NCBI GenBank assembly: GCA_964654665.1
Contig: CAZZKV010000009.1
Span: 28,175-92,174, forward strand
Direction: 5' to 3'
Source of the DNA: CALCKU01 sp964654665
Lineage (GTDB): Bacteria; Pseudomonadota; Alphaproteobacteria; Caulobacterales; Maricaulaceae
Length of the DNA: 64,000 bases
A model generated the notes under the pieces. The model saw nothing but the letters and a program-made list of their open reading frames with translations, made no database searches and was not told the DNA's origin. Shown here piece after piece: positions 27,422 through 36,128 of the stretch (position 1 is its first letter; the number at the start of each line of letters is the position of its first letter). The translations under genes and the position numbers were made by a program.

Positions 27422-28842
27422 CCCGCCAATTCCCCCGTCAGAGAATTGCGCCCCGCCCCTGTAATTAACACAGATACGATTTGCCCGATCAATTCTTCCG
27501 AACCATCAAAATGTGTGCCTTGCAGATAGGGGCTGCGGCCAAAGAGTTGCCCGTCCTCGCGTCCGCCATTTTCGACCAAAACATCCAGCGTGCGACCGAT
27601 CAGCGATTGGTTAAAGGCTTGTTGCTGGCTATAGAGTAAGTCTTGCAACCGTTTTAAGCGTTCGGCTTTTACGTCTTCAGGGACTTGGCGCGGCATAGAG
27701 GCTCCGGGCGTACCGGGACGCATTGAATATTTGAAACTAAAACTACTCGCATAGCCGATTTCTTCGGCGCAGCGTAATGTTTGCTGGAAATCGGCCTCTG
27801 TTTCACCGGGAAACCCGACAATGAAATCACCGGATAAGGCAATATCAGGGCGCGCATCGCGAATTTTCGCGATTAGTTTTTTATACTCATCATAGGTATG
27901 ACCACGGTTCATCGCATGGAGCACCTTATTACTGCCCGCTTGTATCGGCAGATGCAGATAGGGCATTAATTTGGGTTCAGCCCCCAATGTTTCGATCAGA
28001 TTATCATCCATATCACGCGGGTGGGATGTGGTGAAGCGTAACCGCTCAATGCCGCCAATAAGGGCGAGATGACGAATAAGCTCGCCCAACCCCCACGAGG
28101 TTCCATTGGGACCGTCTGACCGATAGGCATCCACATTCTGTCCGATAAGGGTTATTTCGCGTATGCCTTGGGCGGCAAGGTTACGGGCTTCGGCGACAAT
28201 TTGGCTAACGGGACGCGAGACCTCGGCGCCGCGCGTATAAGGGACAACGCAAAAGGTACAAAATTTATCGCAACCTTCCTGTATAGTCAGAAAGCTGGAA
28301 AAGCCTTTAGGCCGCCGCGTTTCGGGCAGAGCGTCAAATTTTTCTTGTGTATCAAATTCAGTTTCCAGAACCTCGCCTGTTCCGCGATGCACTTTGGCAA
28401 TCATTTCCGGTAATTTATGATAGGTCTGCGGGCCCAGAACCATATCGACAACAGGGGCCCGGCGCATAATCTCCTCACCTTCGGCTTGGGCCACGCATCC
28501 GGCAACCGCCACTGTCATATCTGGTTTATGGCGTTCCTTGTGTTGGCGAATGCGGCCCAGTTCTGAATAGACTTTTTCAGCGGCTTTCTCGCGGATATGG
28601 CAGGTGTTAAGAATTACCAAATCGGCCATATCGGGCGTTTCGACAGGGGCATAACCAATCGGGGCCAGCACATCGGCCATGCGCTCGCTATCATAAACAT
28701 TCATCTGGCACCCATAGGTTTTGATGAAAACTTTTTTTGTATTCGCGCGGATACTATCAGGGGCGGCATCGGAGCTGGCTTTAACAATAGCCGCTTGGTC
28801 GATGTCACGGGGCGCGTTTTTTTCGCGGGGTGACGACGTCAT
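27418..28842 (-). CDS. miaB: tRNA-2-methylthio-N6-dimethylallyladenosine synthase MiaB
   Basis: A radical SAM methylthiotransferase acting on i6A37 of tRNAs. The 474-residue product has the N-terminal UPF0004 domain with three Cys (TYGCQMNVYDS, LNTCHIREKA, AGCVAQ), the radical SAM motif C-x3-C-x2-C in EGCDKFCTFCVVPYTRG, and a C-terminal TRAM domain. The length is normal. It lies downstream of fur across 232 nt in which I see no gene. Confidence 0.97.
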   Translation of the reverse strand: MTSSPREKNAPRDIDQAAIVKASSDAAPDSIRANTKKVFIKTYGCQMNVYDSERMADVLAPIGYAPVETPDMADLVILNTCHIREKAAEKVYSELGRIRQHKERHKPDMTVAVAGCVAQAEGEEIMRRAPVVDMVLGPQTYHKLPEMIAKVHRGTGEVLETEFDTQEKFDALPETRRPKGFSSFLTIQEGCDKFCTFCVVPYTRGAEVSRPVSQIVAEARNLAAQGIREITLIGQNVDAYRSDGPNGTSWGLGELIRHLALIGGIERLRFTTSHPRDMDDNLIETLGAEPKLMPYLHLPIQAGSNKVLHAMNRGHTYDEYKKLIAKIRDARPDIALSGDFIVGFPGETEADFQQTLRCAEEIGYASSFSFKYSMRPGTPGASMPRQVPEDVKAERLKRLQDLLYSQQQAFNQSLIGRTLDVLVENGGREDGQLFGRSPYLQGTHFDGSEELIGQIVSVLITGAGRNSLTGELAG

Positions 28843-29074
28843 AATAATCTCACATTGTTTGAAGCGCGGCTATAGGCGGGAAATGATCAGGCTGCAAGTC
28901 TTTGTCTGCCGATTGCGCATATGTGTTAAGGCCCCTGTCATACTAAGCCTATCACATCGAGGTCCATATGATTTTCTCGAACATAAAATCTGCAGAGAAG
29001 CAAACAGGCCGGCCGGTAGAATAGATGGGGTTAAACGGGCTTATACGAAAATGCATAGAGCCTAATGGAACCGT

Positions 29075-29482
29075 TTATTTGATTTTGCGGCCATAAAGCT
29101 CGAGTCTATGGTCGACTAATTCATAGCCGAGTTTCTTGGCGATACGGTGTTGTAATTCTTCGATCTCATCATCGACAAATTCAATGACATCGCCTGTGGC
29201 GACATCAATTAAATGATCATGATGATCGCTATCGGCGCTTTCATAACGGGCACGGCCGTCGCGAAAATCATGGGTTTCGACAATATTGGCCTCGGAAAAC
29301 AGCCGAACGGTTCGGTACACTGTGGCCAAAGATATTTTGGGGTCAACAGCGGCTGCGCGGGCATATAATTCCTCGGCATCAGGATGATCATTGGCGTCCG
29401 ATAAAACGCGAGCAATCACCTTGCGTTGTTCAGTCATACGCAATCCGCGTTCGGCACATTTTTTTTCAATCCAACTTGTCAT
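29075..29482 (-). CDS. fur: Fur-family transcriptional regulator
   Basis: A metal-responsive repressor of 135 residues. The winged-helix region is visible (GLRMTEQRKVIARVLSDAND, ISLATVYRTVRLFSEANIVE), then the dimerisation domain with HDFRDGRARYESADSDHHDHLI, whose histidines bind the regulatory metal. The classic C-x2-C structural zinc site is absent, as in alphaproteobacterial Fur/Irr-like members, so the metal specificity cannot be fixed. The ATG at 29482 matches family N-termini; an in-frame TTG at 29500 is less likely. Confidence 0.92.
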   Translation of the reverse strand: MTSWIEKKCAERGLRMTEQRKVIARVLSDANDHPDAEELYARAAAVDPKISLATVYRTVRLFSEANIVETHDFRDGRARYESADSDHHDHLIDVATGDVIEFVDDEIEELQHRIAKKLGYELVDHRLELYGRKIK

Positions 29483-29514
29483 AGGAACTACATAGGCCAA
29501 ATGCGCGGTAAAGG

Positions 29515-29952
29515 CTAGGGATTTGCCGCTAGGTTTTTACGAAAATTAAGTGCGGCAACGCGGCCGGTTGTGCGCCGGTAATAGGCGGGCCGGCGGGCAA
29601 AGTTTTCAAAGCCCATCTGGCGGTAAAGCGCGATGGCCGCGGTGTTGTCTTCGGCAACTTCAAGAAATAAAACATCAATGCCATTATCTGTTAGTTCTGT
29701 TTCGGTAATATCGAGCAAGGCCCGCGCTATGCCTGTGCGGCGGGCAGGCGGGTCAATGGCCAATGTCAGAATTTCTGCCTGATCAACCGCTGTCCTGACA
29801 ATAATGAAGCCTTGAAGCGGGCGACCCAATCCGAAATTTATATCTTTTTGTATATGGGTTTGTAAGTCGGCCTGACTCCAGCCCTGCAAAAAGGACTGTC
29901 GATGAATCGCGGCCATGCGCGGGACATCTGTTAGATTTAAGGCACGTATCAT
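29515..29952 (-). CDS. rimI: Ribosomal-protein-alanine N-acetyltransferase RimI-like
   Basis: A 145-residue GNAT enzyme. The acetyl-CoA site is in LTLAIDPPARRTGIARALLD and the C-terminal YRQMGFENFARRPAYYR is RimI-like. E. coli RimI acetylates ribosomal protein S18. Here it follows tsaB with a one-base overlap, a common pairing. Its exact substrate is inferred. Confidence 0.9.
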   Translation of the reverse strand: MIRALNLTDVPRMAAIHRQSFLQGWSQADLQTHIQKDINFGLGRPLQGFIIVRTAVDQAEILTLAIDPPARRTGIARALLDITETELTDNGIDVLFLEVAEDNTAAIALYRQMGFENFARRPAYYRRTTGRVAALNFRKNLAANP

Positions 29953-30560
29953 CAGACAGGTTTAAGGGTAACACCGCCGGGTAATTTGGCATCTGGCGGA
30001 CGGGAATAAAGTGGCACAGCAGGGGCGTCTTGCGGGGTCCGGTGCTCTGCCAACCACGCTAAAATAGGGCCATTGATGGCCGTGTCGCGGATAAGGTCAT
30101 CCGGCGCAAATTTTTCTATTGCGGCTTCCGCGGCTCCGGTTTCCAATGTCACAGGCGGGGTGATGGCTTTGCCTTTATCAAATCCGGCCCAGCATGATTG
30201 TCCGCGCCGTACATCGACAAGTGCGGCAATGCGGCGCCTAGCCTGCGGATCTGCTGTTGCAGCCATAATTTCGAGAGCAGATAATCCGATGACAGGAATA
30301 TTACGCGGCAGAGCCATGCCTTTGGCAAATGAAAGGGCCACGCGCTGACCCGTAAAACTGCCGGGGCCTGTGCAGACGGCAATGCGCGTAATGTCCTGCG
30401 TTGTAATTTGGGCTTGGTTCATCATGTCAGCAACCATAGGGGCTAGGCGTTCGGCATGGCCACGGCCAATGATGTCTGACGCGCTAGCCAGTATCTGGCC
30501 CGAATTAACAAGTGCGGCGGTACAGGCCGAGCCTGTTGTATCTAACCCAAGGGTTATCAT
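29952..30560 (-). CDS. tsaB: tRNA t6A biosynthesis protein TsaB
   Basis: The non-catalytic partner of TsaD in t6A37 formation. The 202-residue ASKHA-fold protein has the N-terminal GLDTTGSACTAALV phosphate-binding-like segment, GRGHAERLAPMVADMM and VCTGPGSFTGQRVALSFAKG, hallmarks of TsaB. It starts 16 nt after the nfu stop. Together with tsaE in this window it covers two members of the pathway. Confidence 0.95.
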   Translation of the reverse strand: MITLGLDTTGSACTAALVNSGQILASASDIIGRGHAERLAPMVADMMNQAQITTQDITRIAVCTGPGSFTGQRVALSFAKGMALPRNIPVIGLSALEIMAATADPQARRRIAALVDVRRGQSCWAGFDKGKAITPPVTLETGAAEAAIEKFAPDDLIRDTAINGPILAWLAEHRTPQDAPAVPLYSRPPDAKLPGGVTLKPV

Positions 30561-30576
30561 AGACTGAAGGCGCCCC

Positions 30577-31149
30577 TTAGAGGGATTGCTCGACGCGGGT
30601 CACTTCGGGGACATAATGTTTCAGTAAATTTTCAATGCCCGATTTCAGCGTCAAGGTTGAGCTGGGACAACCTGCACAGGCACCGCGCATTTCCAGATAA
30701 ACGGCGCCGTCGCCATCATCGAAATGACGAAAAACAATATCGCCGCCGTCTTGCGCTACGGCGGGACGCACGCGTAGCTCGATCAATTCCTTAATTTGCT
30801 CTACAATTTCTAATGTCTCGCCTTCATAAACATGATCTGATGTTTCCGCCGCGATCTGGTCGGTTAGCGGAACGCCGCCTGCGACATAAAAATCCATAAT
30901 AGCGCCCAGAACGGCAGGTTTGAGATGTTTCCAAAGAGCGTCATCGGATTTGGTCACTGAAATATAGTCAGAGCCAAAGAAAACACGGGTTACATCGGGG
31001 ATCATAAACAACATTTCCGCCAAAGGCGCGCCGGAAATATCACCCCCGCGTTCAATATCAACTGGTGGACGGGTTTCGCCTGTAACAGCTTGTCCTGGCA
31101 GGAATTTCAATGTTGCCGGATTTGGCGTATCTTCGGTTTGAATGAACAT
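30577..31149 (-). CDS. NifU-family Fe-S cluster carrier (Nfu)
   Basis: A 190-residue scaffold/carrier that delivers Fe-S clusters. The N-terminal Nfu domain begins MFIQTEDTPNPATLKFLPG, and the C-terminal NifU domain has the cluster motif C-A-G-C in RGACAGCPSSTLTLKSG. The ATG at 31149 has AGGA upstream; a TTG two codons earlier is less likely. It heads the nfu-tsaB-rimI-fur run. Confidence 0.95.
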   Translation of the reverse strand: MFIQTEDTPNPATLKFLPGQAVTGETRPPVDIERGGDISGAPLAEMLFMIPDVTRVFFGSDYISVTKSDDALWKHLKPAVLGAIMDFYVAGGVPLTDQIAAETSDHVYEGETLEIVEQIKELIELRVRPAVAQDGGDIVFRHFDDGDGAVYLEMRGACAGCPSSTLTLKSGIENLLKHYVPEVTRVEQSL

Positions 31150-31244
31150 GGTCAATTCCTTTGCTAGTCATCCCTAAATGGGCGTTCTTGGGCGTTGGCG
31201 CAAGAGGCGCTTGACGCAGCGGGGCGCTTTTCCCATCATAGCCT

Positions 31245-32237
31245 ATGGCCGCCAAAGGATTATATGCAGCAATAGCCGCGTTTACGCTAGCAGGTTGCGC
31301 CAGCGTCGCGACGCAGCTTCCCCATATCTCATTACCGGATCTGACGGCCGAGCGCAAAGAGCAAGAAGGCTTGGCTTTTGCGGAAATGGCCAAACATCAG
31401 GCCCGCCTTGCGCGTGTTGCCGCGCCGATTTTAAAGGCCAATGCTGAATTATGCCCGCGCATAGGCCGCGATATCGGGGTTAAAACCCATAATTTAAAAT
31501 CCTATCCTAAAGCTGTGCGCGCGGCTGCGGCACGTACTTTGGGTGCTGACGCCCAGCATAGCGTTCTGTATATACGCCCGCAATCACCCGCCGAAAAAGC
31601 AGGCTTATTGCGTGGAGACCGATTGCTCGATCAAAATAATATCATAATTTCTGCCAATTCGTCTAAATTTGAAACGGCTTTAAAAGACGGAGAGGGCCGT
31701 ATTCGTATATTGCGAAATGGCGATATTCACACCGTAATGGTGATACCGGATATGATCTGCGGTTATAAAATTAAACTGTCACTCAGCAGTAATATTAATG
31801 CTTATGCGGATGGCAAGCATATTATTGTGACGTCGGGTATGCTTAATTTCGTTAAAAATGATGCGGAATTGGCTCTGATTATTGGGCATGAGTTGGGTCA
31901 TAATACAATGGGTCATATTCGCAAGATTATTAGTAATATGATTTTATCGGGTTTGGCGAGGCGCTACACACGACCGTTCGAAAGCGAAGCCGATTATGTC
32001 GGGCTTTATTACATTGTCCGGGCAGGATACAGCCCCGATAATGTTGAAGATGTCTGGCGGCGGCTTGCAACGCAAAATCCAAAATCAGTTGTAAGAGCGA
32101 AAACCCATCCGACTTATCCGGATCGATATTTACGATTGGCGGCTGCGCGGGCTGAAATACAGGCCAAGCAAATTGCCGGTGAACCCTTGCTTCCCAATTT
32201 CAAACGCGGAACCCAACAGGAGGATGACGGCTCTTGA
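31245..32237 (+). CDS. Lipoprotein M48-family metallopeptidase with PDZ domain (first of a pair)
   Basis: A 330-residue candidate periplasmic protease. It has a signal peptide with a lipobox (LAGC, Cys18), a conserved linker with two Cys-containing segments, a PDZ-like region (about 100-165; SPAEKAGLLRGDRLL), and the M48 zinc site H-E-L-G-H at 215-219 with the third ligand in ESEAD (246-250). Having the PDZ before the catalytic domain differs from BepA, which carries TPR repeats. It is the first gene after the divergent nfu operon and overlaps the next paralogue. Confidence 0.85.
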   Translation: MAAKGLYAAIAAFTLAGCASVATQLPHISLPDLTAERKEQEGLAFAEMAKHQARLARVAAPILKANAELCPRIGRDIGVKTHNLKSYPKAVRAAAARTLGADAQHSVLYIRPQSPAEKAGLLRGDRLLDQNNIIISANSSKFETALKDGEGRIRILRNGDIHTVMVIPDMICGYKIKLSLSSNINAYADGKHIIVTSGMLNFVKNDAELALIIGHELGHNTMGHIRKIISNMILSGLARRYTRPFESEADYVGLYYIVRAGYSPDNVEDVWRRLATQNPKSVVRAKTHPTYPDRYLRLAAARAEIQAKQIAGEPLLPNFKRGTQQEDDGS

Positions 32238-33178
32238 AATGGCATATATTCTTTTTTGCCTTGGGTTTGTTATCCTGCCAAAGTCAGGCAGAAACCGACC
32301 AAAGGGATATTTCTGCCCCTCCATCGGCTGAGGCGGTTATAGAAGATGTCCGGTTTTCTGATATTCTGGATGAATACCGGGCTTTAAATATCCGGCTGGA
32401 ATCGATTGCCTATCCTATCCTCTCGGCCAATGTCTCGCTTTGCCCTAAAATACGGCGCGATGTTGGGTTTACGGTTCACACGGTTGATGATTATCCAGTA
32501 ACATTGCGGGCTGTGGCTCGCGACTTATTGCCTGTTGGGGATGAGTTATCTTTGCGAACTGTTCGTAAAGGCTCGCCAGCAGATAACGCGGGGCTGCGCT
32601 CTGGTGACAGGCTTATCGGGATTGGTCAATCTTTTATACCATCGGGAACCCAGACAGGCACTTTATGGGATGGAATCTTGAACCGGGCGCTGGAAGCGGA
32701 CGTAACACCGGTTATTATAGAGCGGGACGGGCACCGGATTAGGGCAGAGCTGCGGCCAGAAACATTGTGTGATTATCCGGTCACGGTTTTTTTCTCGGAA
32801 CGGGTTAATGGGCATACGGATGGCGAAAAAGTCCTGATAACCTCGGCCTTGATGCGCACTGTGCCGGAGGATGTTAATTTGGCATTGATTGTAGCCCATG
32901 AAATGTCTCATGCGATTGCCGGACATATATCGCAAACGCCCTCTAAGGCATTGGAGCTTGAGGCTGACCGTATGGCCTTAGTAATGATGGCCCGGGCGGG
33001 TTATGATATTAATTACGCGATCAGCTATTGGAAAGCGGCCCCTCATCCTAACCGTGGATATCAAGCCAGTTCCTCAACCCATCCATCTATTCTTGACCGA
33101 TTGACAAATTTTGAAATCAGCGAGCGACATATTCGCCGCAAACAGGCGCAAGGCCAAGAGTTGCTGTTTTGGGATTAA
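32234..33178 (+). CDS. Lipoprotein M48-family metallopeptidase with PDZ domain (second of a pair)
   Basis: A 314-residue paralogue of the preceding gene. Lipobox LLSC (Cys15), the same conserved linker (PIL-x-AN and LCP-x-I-x-RD), PDZ region (about 100-170; SPADNAGLRSGDRLI), zinc motif H-E-M-S-H at 222-226 and ELEAD near 243-247 are all present. It begins with TTG, which overlaps the TGA of the first gene, so the two are coupled. Tandem duplication with about 30 percent visible divergence suggests two substrates or a heteromeric pair. Confidence 0.82.
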   Translation: MKWHIFFFALGLLSCQSQAETDQRDISAPPSAEAVIEDVRFSDILDEYRALNIRLESIAYPILSANVSLCPKIRRDVGFTVHTVDDYPVTLRAVARDLLPVGDELSLRTVRKGSPADNAGLRSGDRLIGIGQSFIPSGTQTGTLWDGILNRALEADVTPVIIERDGHRIRAELRPETLCDYPVTVFFSERVNGHTDGEKVLITSALMRTVPEDVNLALIVAHEMSHAIAGHISQTPSKALELEADRMALVMMARAGYDINYAISYWKAAPHPNRGYQASSSTHPSILDRLTNFEISERHIRRKQAQGQELLFWD

Positions 33179-33410
33179 CGGGTGGTATTAATGTTTGCGC
33201 ATAATAGACGCCGGAACCCGTTGAGTCAGCCTATTGGTTAATGTTTATGCTTAACGAAAGACAAATACGCTTTTAATCAAATTTTATGCTCCTTCCTGTA
33301 TCAAAGCGGTTCAATCGTTGTAGCTCTTTCCTCCAGTAAGAGGTGCTGCGATTGGCCTGACGTTTGGCATTTGTTTGACGAACGGCCAATAGGTGCGCTA
33401 GGGAGCGCGT

Positions 33411-33614
33411 ATGAGTGATACGCTACCTCCTAATGCTGCAGTTGATAAACTTTTAAGCCCCGCTGCGATACGGGCGCTTGAAGAGGCAGCTGCAAGACGC
33501 GAGAAAAATGCGTGCCTATTGGCTGGTCGTCCCGCAGAAAAAGCCGGACCGAAGGGAGCCGAACCCACCCGCTTTGGCGATTGGGAACGCGGCGGGATCG
33601 CTTACGACTTTTAA
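33411..33614 (+). CDS. DUF1674 / SDHAF4-like small protein
   Basis: A 67-residue protein ending in GPKGAEPTRFGDWERGGIAYDF, the signature of DUF1674, homologous to the mitochondrial succinate dehydrogenase assembly factor SDHAF4. The N-terminal part is low complexity and charged. GGGAGC lies just upstream of the ATG. No sdh genes are in the window. The preceding 232 bases carry a partial dyad ATTGGCC / GGCCAAT (33351-33357 and 33384-33390). Confidence 0.8.
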   Translation: MSDTLPPNAAVDKLLSPAAIRALEEAAARREKNACLLAGRPAEKAGPKGAEPTRFGDWERGGIAYDF

Positions 33615-33700
33615 AAGATCGTAGGACCTGTTTGCGCGGCTTATTTGGGTTTATTTTTAAGCGCGGGATAATTCCGTGCGGGTATTAGTGGGAGCGCTCT

Positions 33701-34624
33701 ATGCGTCTTAATCGTTCTATCATGGCCGTTATTGGCGGCATGAGTGTTATCGCCGGGGCATCACCGGCATTTGCGGGTCATTGTGGTGTGGGTATAGCTC
33801 CCCAACTTTGCGGAACTTCGGTTGTAGTTAATCAGGGGGCTGCCCCTCGGTTCGATCCGATGACTGTGAATATTACGCAGCCTATGGGGCATTTGCGCAG
33901 TGTTAAGTTTAACCGGGCACCGAATGTGTCCATCATGCGGGTTCATGGCATGGGACCGACAGCAGGATTACAAGATGCGCCATCCGGTTTTACAAATGGA
34001 TGTCATCCAACTTCGACACAATATTGCCGCCAATCTGTTGGCCGGCCTGTTAGCGTGACATTTAATCAACCACAGCCTGCTCCATTTATTGCAACTCCAG
34101 CGCCGGCGCCGGTAATTTCGAACGCGGTTCCGCGCCAATATGGTGATAATACATTAACGCCCGGCATTGCTCATATTCCAACGTCTATTGTTGATCGCAG
34201 TTCGGCGAATGCGCAGGCTGTTTTAAATTCAGGCCGTACCGTCCGTCAGTCAACGCAACTGGGGGGTATTGCGCCTCAGCAGCGCATGGTAACGTCATCG
34301 GCCTCGTCTCGCATTAATGGGCCGGTTGCATCTGATGGCAGCTATTGGGAACAAGTATCGGGCCCAACAATGTTTGGAAATACGCTGGCAACGAAAGTTG
34401 TGTGTAAGCGCCAAGCGCCGCGTCCCGTGCTTAACGCTGTTCGCGTTGTACGTCCGATTGTTGGCGTACGCTACCCTGTTCCTGTCCCTGTTCCAGTACA
34501 GGCCGGCTGCGTACAGGCTCCATTTGGACAAGCTCCTAGCTTTCCCCGGTTTGGCGGAACTTTTGCAGGCCCTCAACTTGCGGGTGGTCTCCACGGCGGT
34601 CAGGCTGGACGTTGGATACGGTAA
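33701..34624 (+). CDS. Secreted protein of unknown function (paralogue of 34781 gene)
   Basis: 307 residues with a signal peptide cleaved about after SPAFA (residue 26). The mature part is Cys-poor except for two pairs (CGVGIAPQLC; CHPTSTQYC), proline- and alanine-rich, with a C-terminal VVRPIVGVRYPVPVPVPV segment followed by Cys. The same C-terminal pattern recurs in the gene at 34781, so they are related. I recognise no domain. GGGAGC upstream of the ATG supports the start. Possibly a surface or appendage component; the sequence does not show which. Confidence 0.7.
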   Translation: MRLNRSIMAVIGGMSVIAGASPAFAGHCGVGIAPQLCGTSVVVNQGAAPRFDPMTVNITQPMGHLRSVKFNRAPNVSIMRVHGMGPTAGLQDAPSGFTNGCHPTSTQYCRQSVGRPVSVTFNQPQPAPFIATPAPAPVISNAVPRQYGDNTLTPGIAHIPTSIVDRSSANAQAVLNSGRTVRQSTQLGGIAPQQRMVTSSASSRINGPVASDGSYWEQVSGPTMFGNTLATKVVCKRQAPRPVLNAVRVVRPIVGVRYPVPVPVPVQAGCVQAPFGQAPSFPRFGGTFAGPQLAGGLHGGQAGRWIR

Positions 34625-34724
34625 GATTTTAACCGGCATAAGACGGGATAATTACCTGTTTTAATAGATTGGGATTCGCGTGAATTACTCGTGCGAATTC
34701 GCCTTTCGGGGGAAAGGCTTTGTC

Positions 34725-34741
34725 TTGGCACAAGTCTTGCT
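34725..34741 (+). promoter_or_regulatory. Sigma-54 (RpoN) promoter
   Basis: TTGGCACAAGTCTTGCT matches the -24/-12 consensus (TGGCAC-N5-TTGC[A/T]) with GG at 34727-34728 and GC at 34739-34740. It lies 40 nt upstream of the ATG at 34781 and is preceded by the hairpin CCTTTC-GGGG-GAAAGG at 34703-34718. Confidence 0.8.
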
Positions 34742-34780
34742 CGTATGGGATAAATTGTATCAAATTGAAAAGAGTGGGTC

Positions 34781-35362
34781 ATGTTAGTTTCACGTTTTAC
34801 AAAAATTGCAACGCTTATTGGAAGCGCCGTTGTTATGTCGCAAACTGCCGCCGCTAATTGCGCCGGTACATATTGTAATAATAGTTCTGCGTCTCTCGCG
34901 CCTTTATCGTCATGGTCGCAAGGTCCTGCGGTTGGCGCTAGCGTAACATTGCCTGGCACTCATAGTCCTGTCGCAGCTTACGGGTCATCGTCATCTTATA
35001 GCACATATTCTTCTGGGAGCAGTTATTCTTCCGGCGGACAAAGCTATGTTCCGTTTTCGAGCAATACAAGCGTTGCCAATATGACGAATTTGTCAATTCC
35101 AGGACTGGGGGCTAATGAACGTTTATGTGAAGCGAATTGCCCCGTTGATGTTCATAACCCTATGGGGGGTCAGGTTCTGGGGTGTTATAAAATTTGCCAA
35201 CCCGTTGCTCCAAGGCCAGTTATTTACCAAAATTTTGTGCGGGTGGTTCGTCCAATTATCTATGTACGCTATCCTGTGCCTGTTGCAGTTCCGGGATGTA
35301 CGCGGACTGTGATCACACATTATTCGCGTTATGGTCTTCCTAATTATGGTTGTGGCCGGTAA
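34781..35362 (+). CDS. Secreted protein of unknown function behind a sigma-54 promoter
   Basis: 193 residues; signal peptide cleaved about after QTAAA (residue 25). The mature part starts with Cys pairs (NCAGTYC), then a Ser/Gly/Tyr-rich stretch (about 65-95) and a Cys-rich C-terminal half (CEANCPV, GCYKICQPV). The ending FVRVVRPIIYVRYPVPVAVP-G-C parallels the preceding secreted protein. Paralogy with 33701, the RpoN promoter and the low-complexity Ser/Tyr tract suggest an appendage or surface-structure role, by inference only. Confidence 0.7.
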   Translation: MLVSRFTKIATLIGSAVVMSQTAAANCAGTYCNNSSASLAPLSSWSQGPAVGASVTLPGTHSPVAAYGSSSSYSTYSSGSSYSSGGQSYVPFSSNTSVANMTNLSIPGLGANERLCEANCPVDVHNPMGGQVLGCYKICQPVAPRPVIYQNFVRVVRPIIYVRYPVPVAVPGCTRTVITHYSRYGLPNYGCGR

Positions 35363-35391
35363 GCAATTTTCTTAACTGGTTTATCTGTTTT

Positions 35392-35426
35392 AACCCTCGC
35401 AGGATTTTTTACGATCTGCGAGGGTT
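35392..35426. terminator. Bidirectional terminator between secreted gene and pyrF
   Basis: The 11-bp stem AACCCTCGCAG / CTGCGAGGGTT (35392-35402 with 35416-35426) surrounds a T-rich loop and overlaps the last bases of pyrF. It is symmetric enough to serve both convergent genes. Confidence 0.8.
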
Positions 35427-36128
35427 TTATTGTGCCATATTGTCCAGAATAGCCAAAGCAGCGGCTTTCGGGTCCTGCGCGGCTGTTATCGGGCGTCCCA
35501 CAACAATGTGGCTGGCACCGAAACGTAGTGCCTCGCCCGGACTGGCAACGCGTTTTTGATCGCCTCGCTCGCCGCCCGGCATACGCACGCCCGGCGTAAG
35601 AATGATGAAATCATCAGGAACAACGGCCCGAATGGCCGCGGCTTCCAGAGGGCTGGAAACGACACCATCCATGCCGGCTTGCTTCGCCTGTTTTACGCGC
35701 CGCATCACAAGATCTTCGGCCGTGTCATGATAACCGATATCTTCTAGCCCTGTTTTATCCAATGATGTCAAAACCGTTACGCCGATAATATTAAGCCGGC
35801 TATTGCCGCGCCCTTTGATAGCAGAGGTCATCACATCAGGCCGTGCGTGAACGGTTAGGATATCTGCACCTAATTGGGCGATTGACTGTGCGGCTTTTTC
35901 AACGGTTGCGCCAATATCATGCAATTTGAAGTCATAAAAAACCTGCTTGCCTTCTGCCTTTAATTTTTGACCAAGCGCAATCCCGCCGATGGGCAGAAGT
36001 TGCAGTCCGATTTTATAGCTTTCAACGCTATCGCCTAATGTCGTGACCATAGCTTCAGCATCGCTTATACTGGGTAAATCCAGTGCCACATAAAGCCGTG
36101 GGTCGCTTACGCGCGCATTAACTGTCAT
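35427..36128 (-). CDS. pyrF: Orotidine-5'-phosphate decarboxylase
   Basis: The last step of UMP synthesis. The 233-residue TIM-barrel enzyme has the catalytic D-x-K-x-x-D in FYDFKLHDIGATVEKA (about 65-76), the N-terminal LYVALDLPS, the ILTPGVR segment and the C-terminal SHIVVGRPIT phosphate-binding loop. It follows the SDR gene with an 11-base overlap. Confidence 0.96.
   Translation of the reverse strand: MTVNARVSDPRLYVALDLPSISDAEAMVTTLGDSVESYKIGLQLLPIGGIALGQKLKAEGKQVFYDFKLHDIGATVEKAAQSIAQLGADILTVHARPDVMTSAIKGRGNSRLNIIGVTVLTSLDKTGLEDIGYHDTAEDLVMRRVKQAKQAGMDGVVSSPLEAAAIRAVVPDDFIILTPGVRMPGGERGDQKRVASPGEALRFGASHIVVGRPITAAQDPKAAALAILDNMAQ

Noticed and set aside
28721..29065. Plus-strand reading frame across the miaB start
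   Set aside because: It overlaps the 5' end of miaB antisense, shows no domain, and most of it lies in a non-coding gap.
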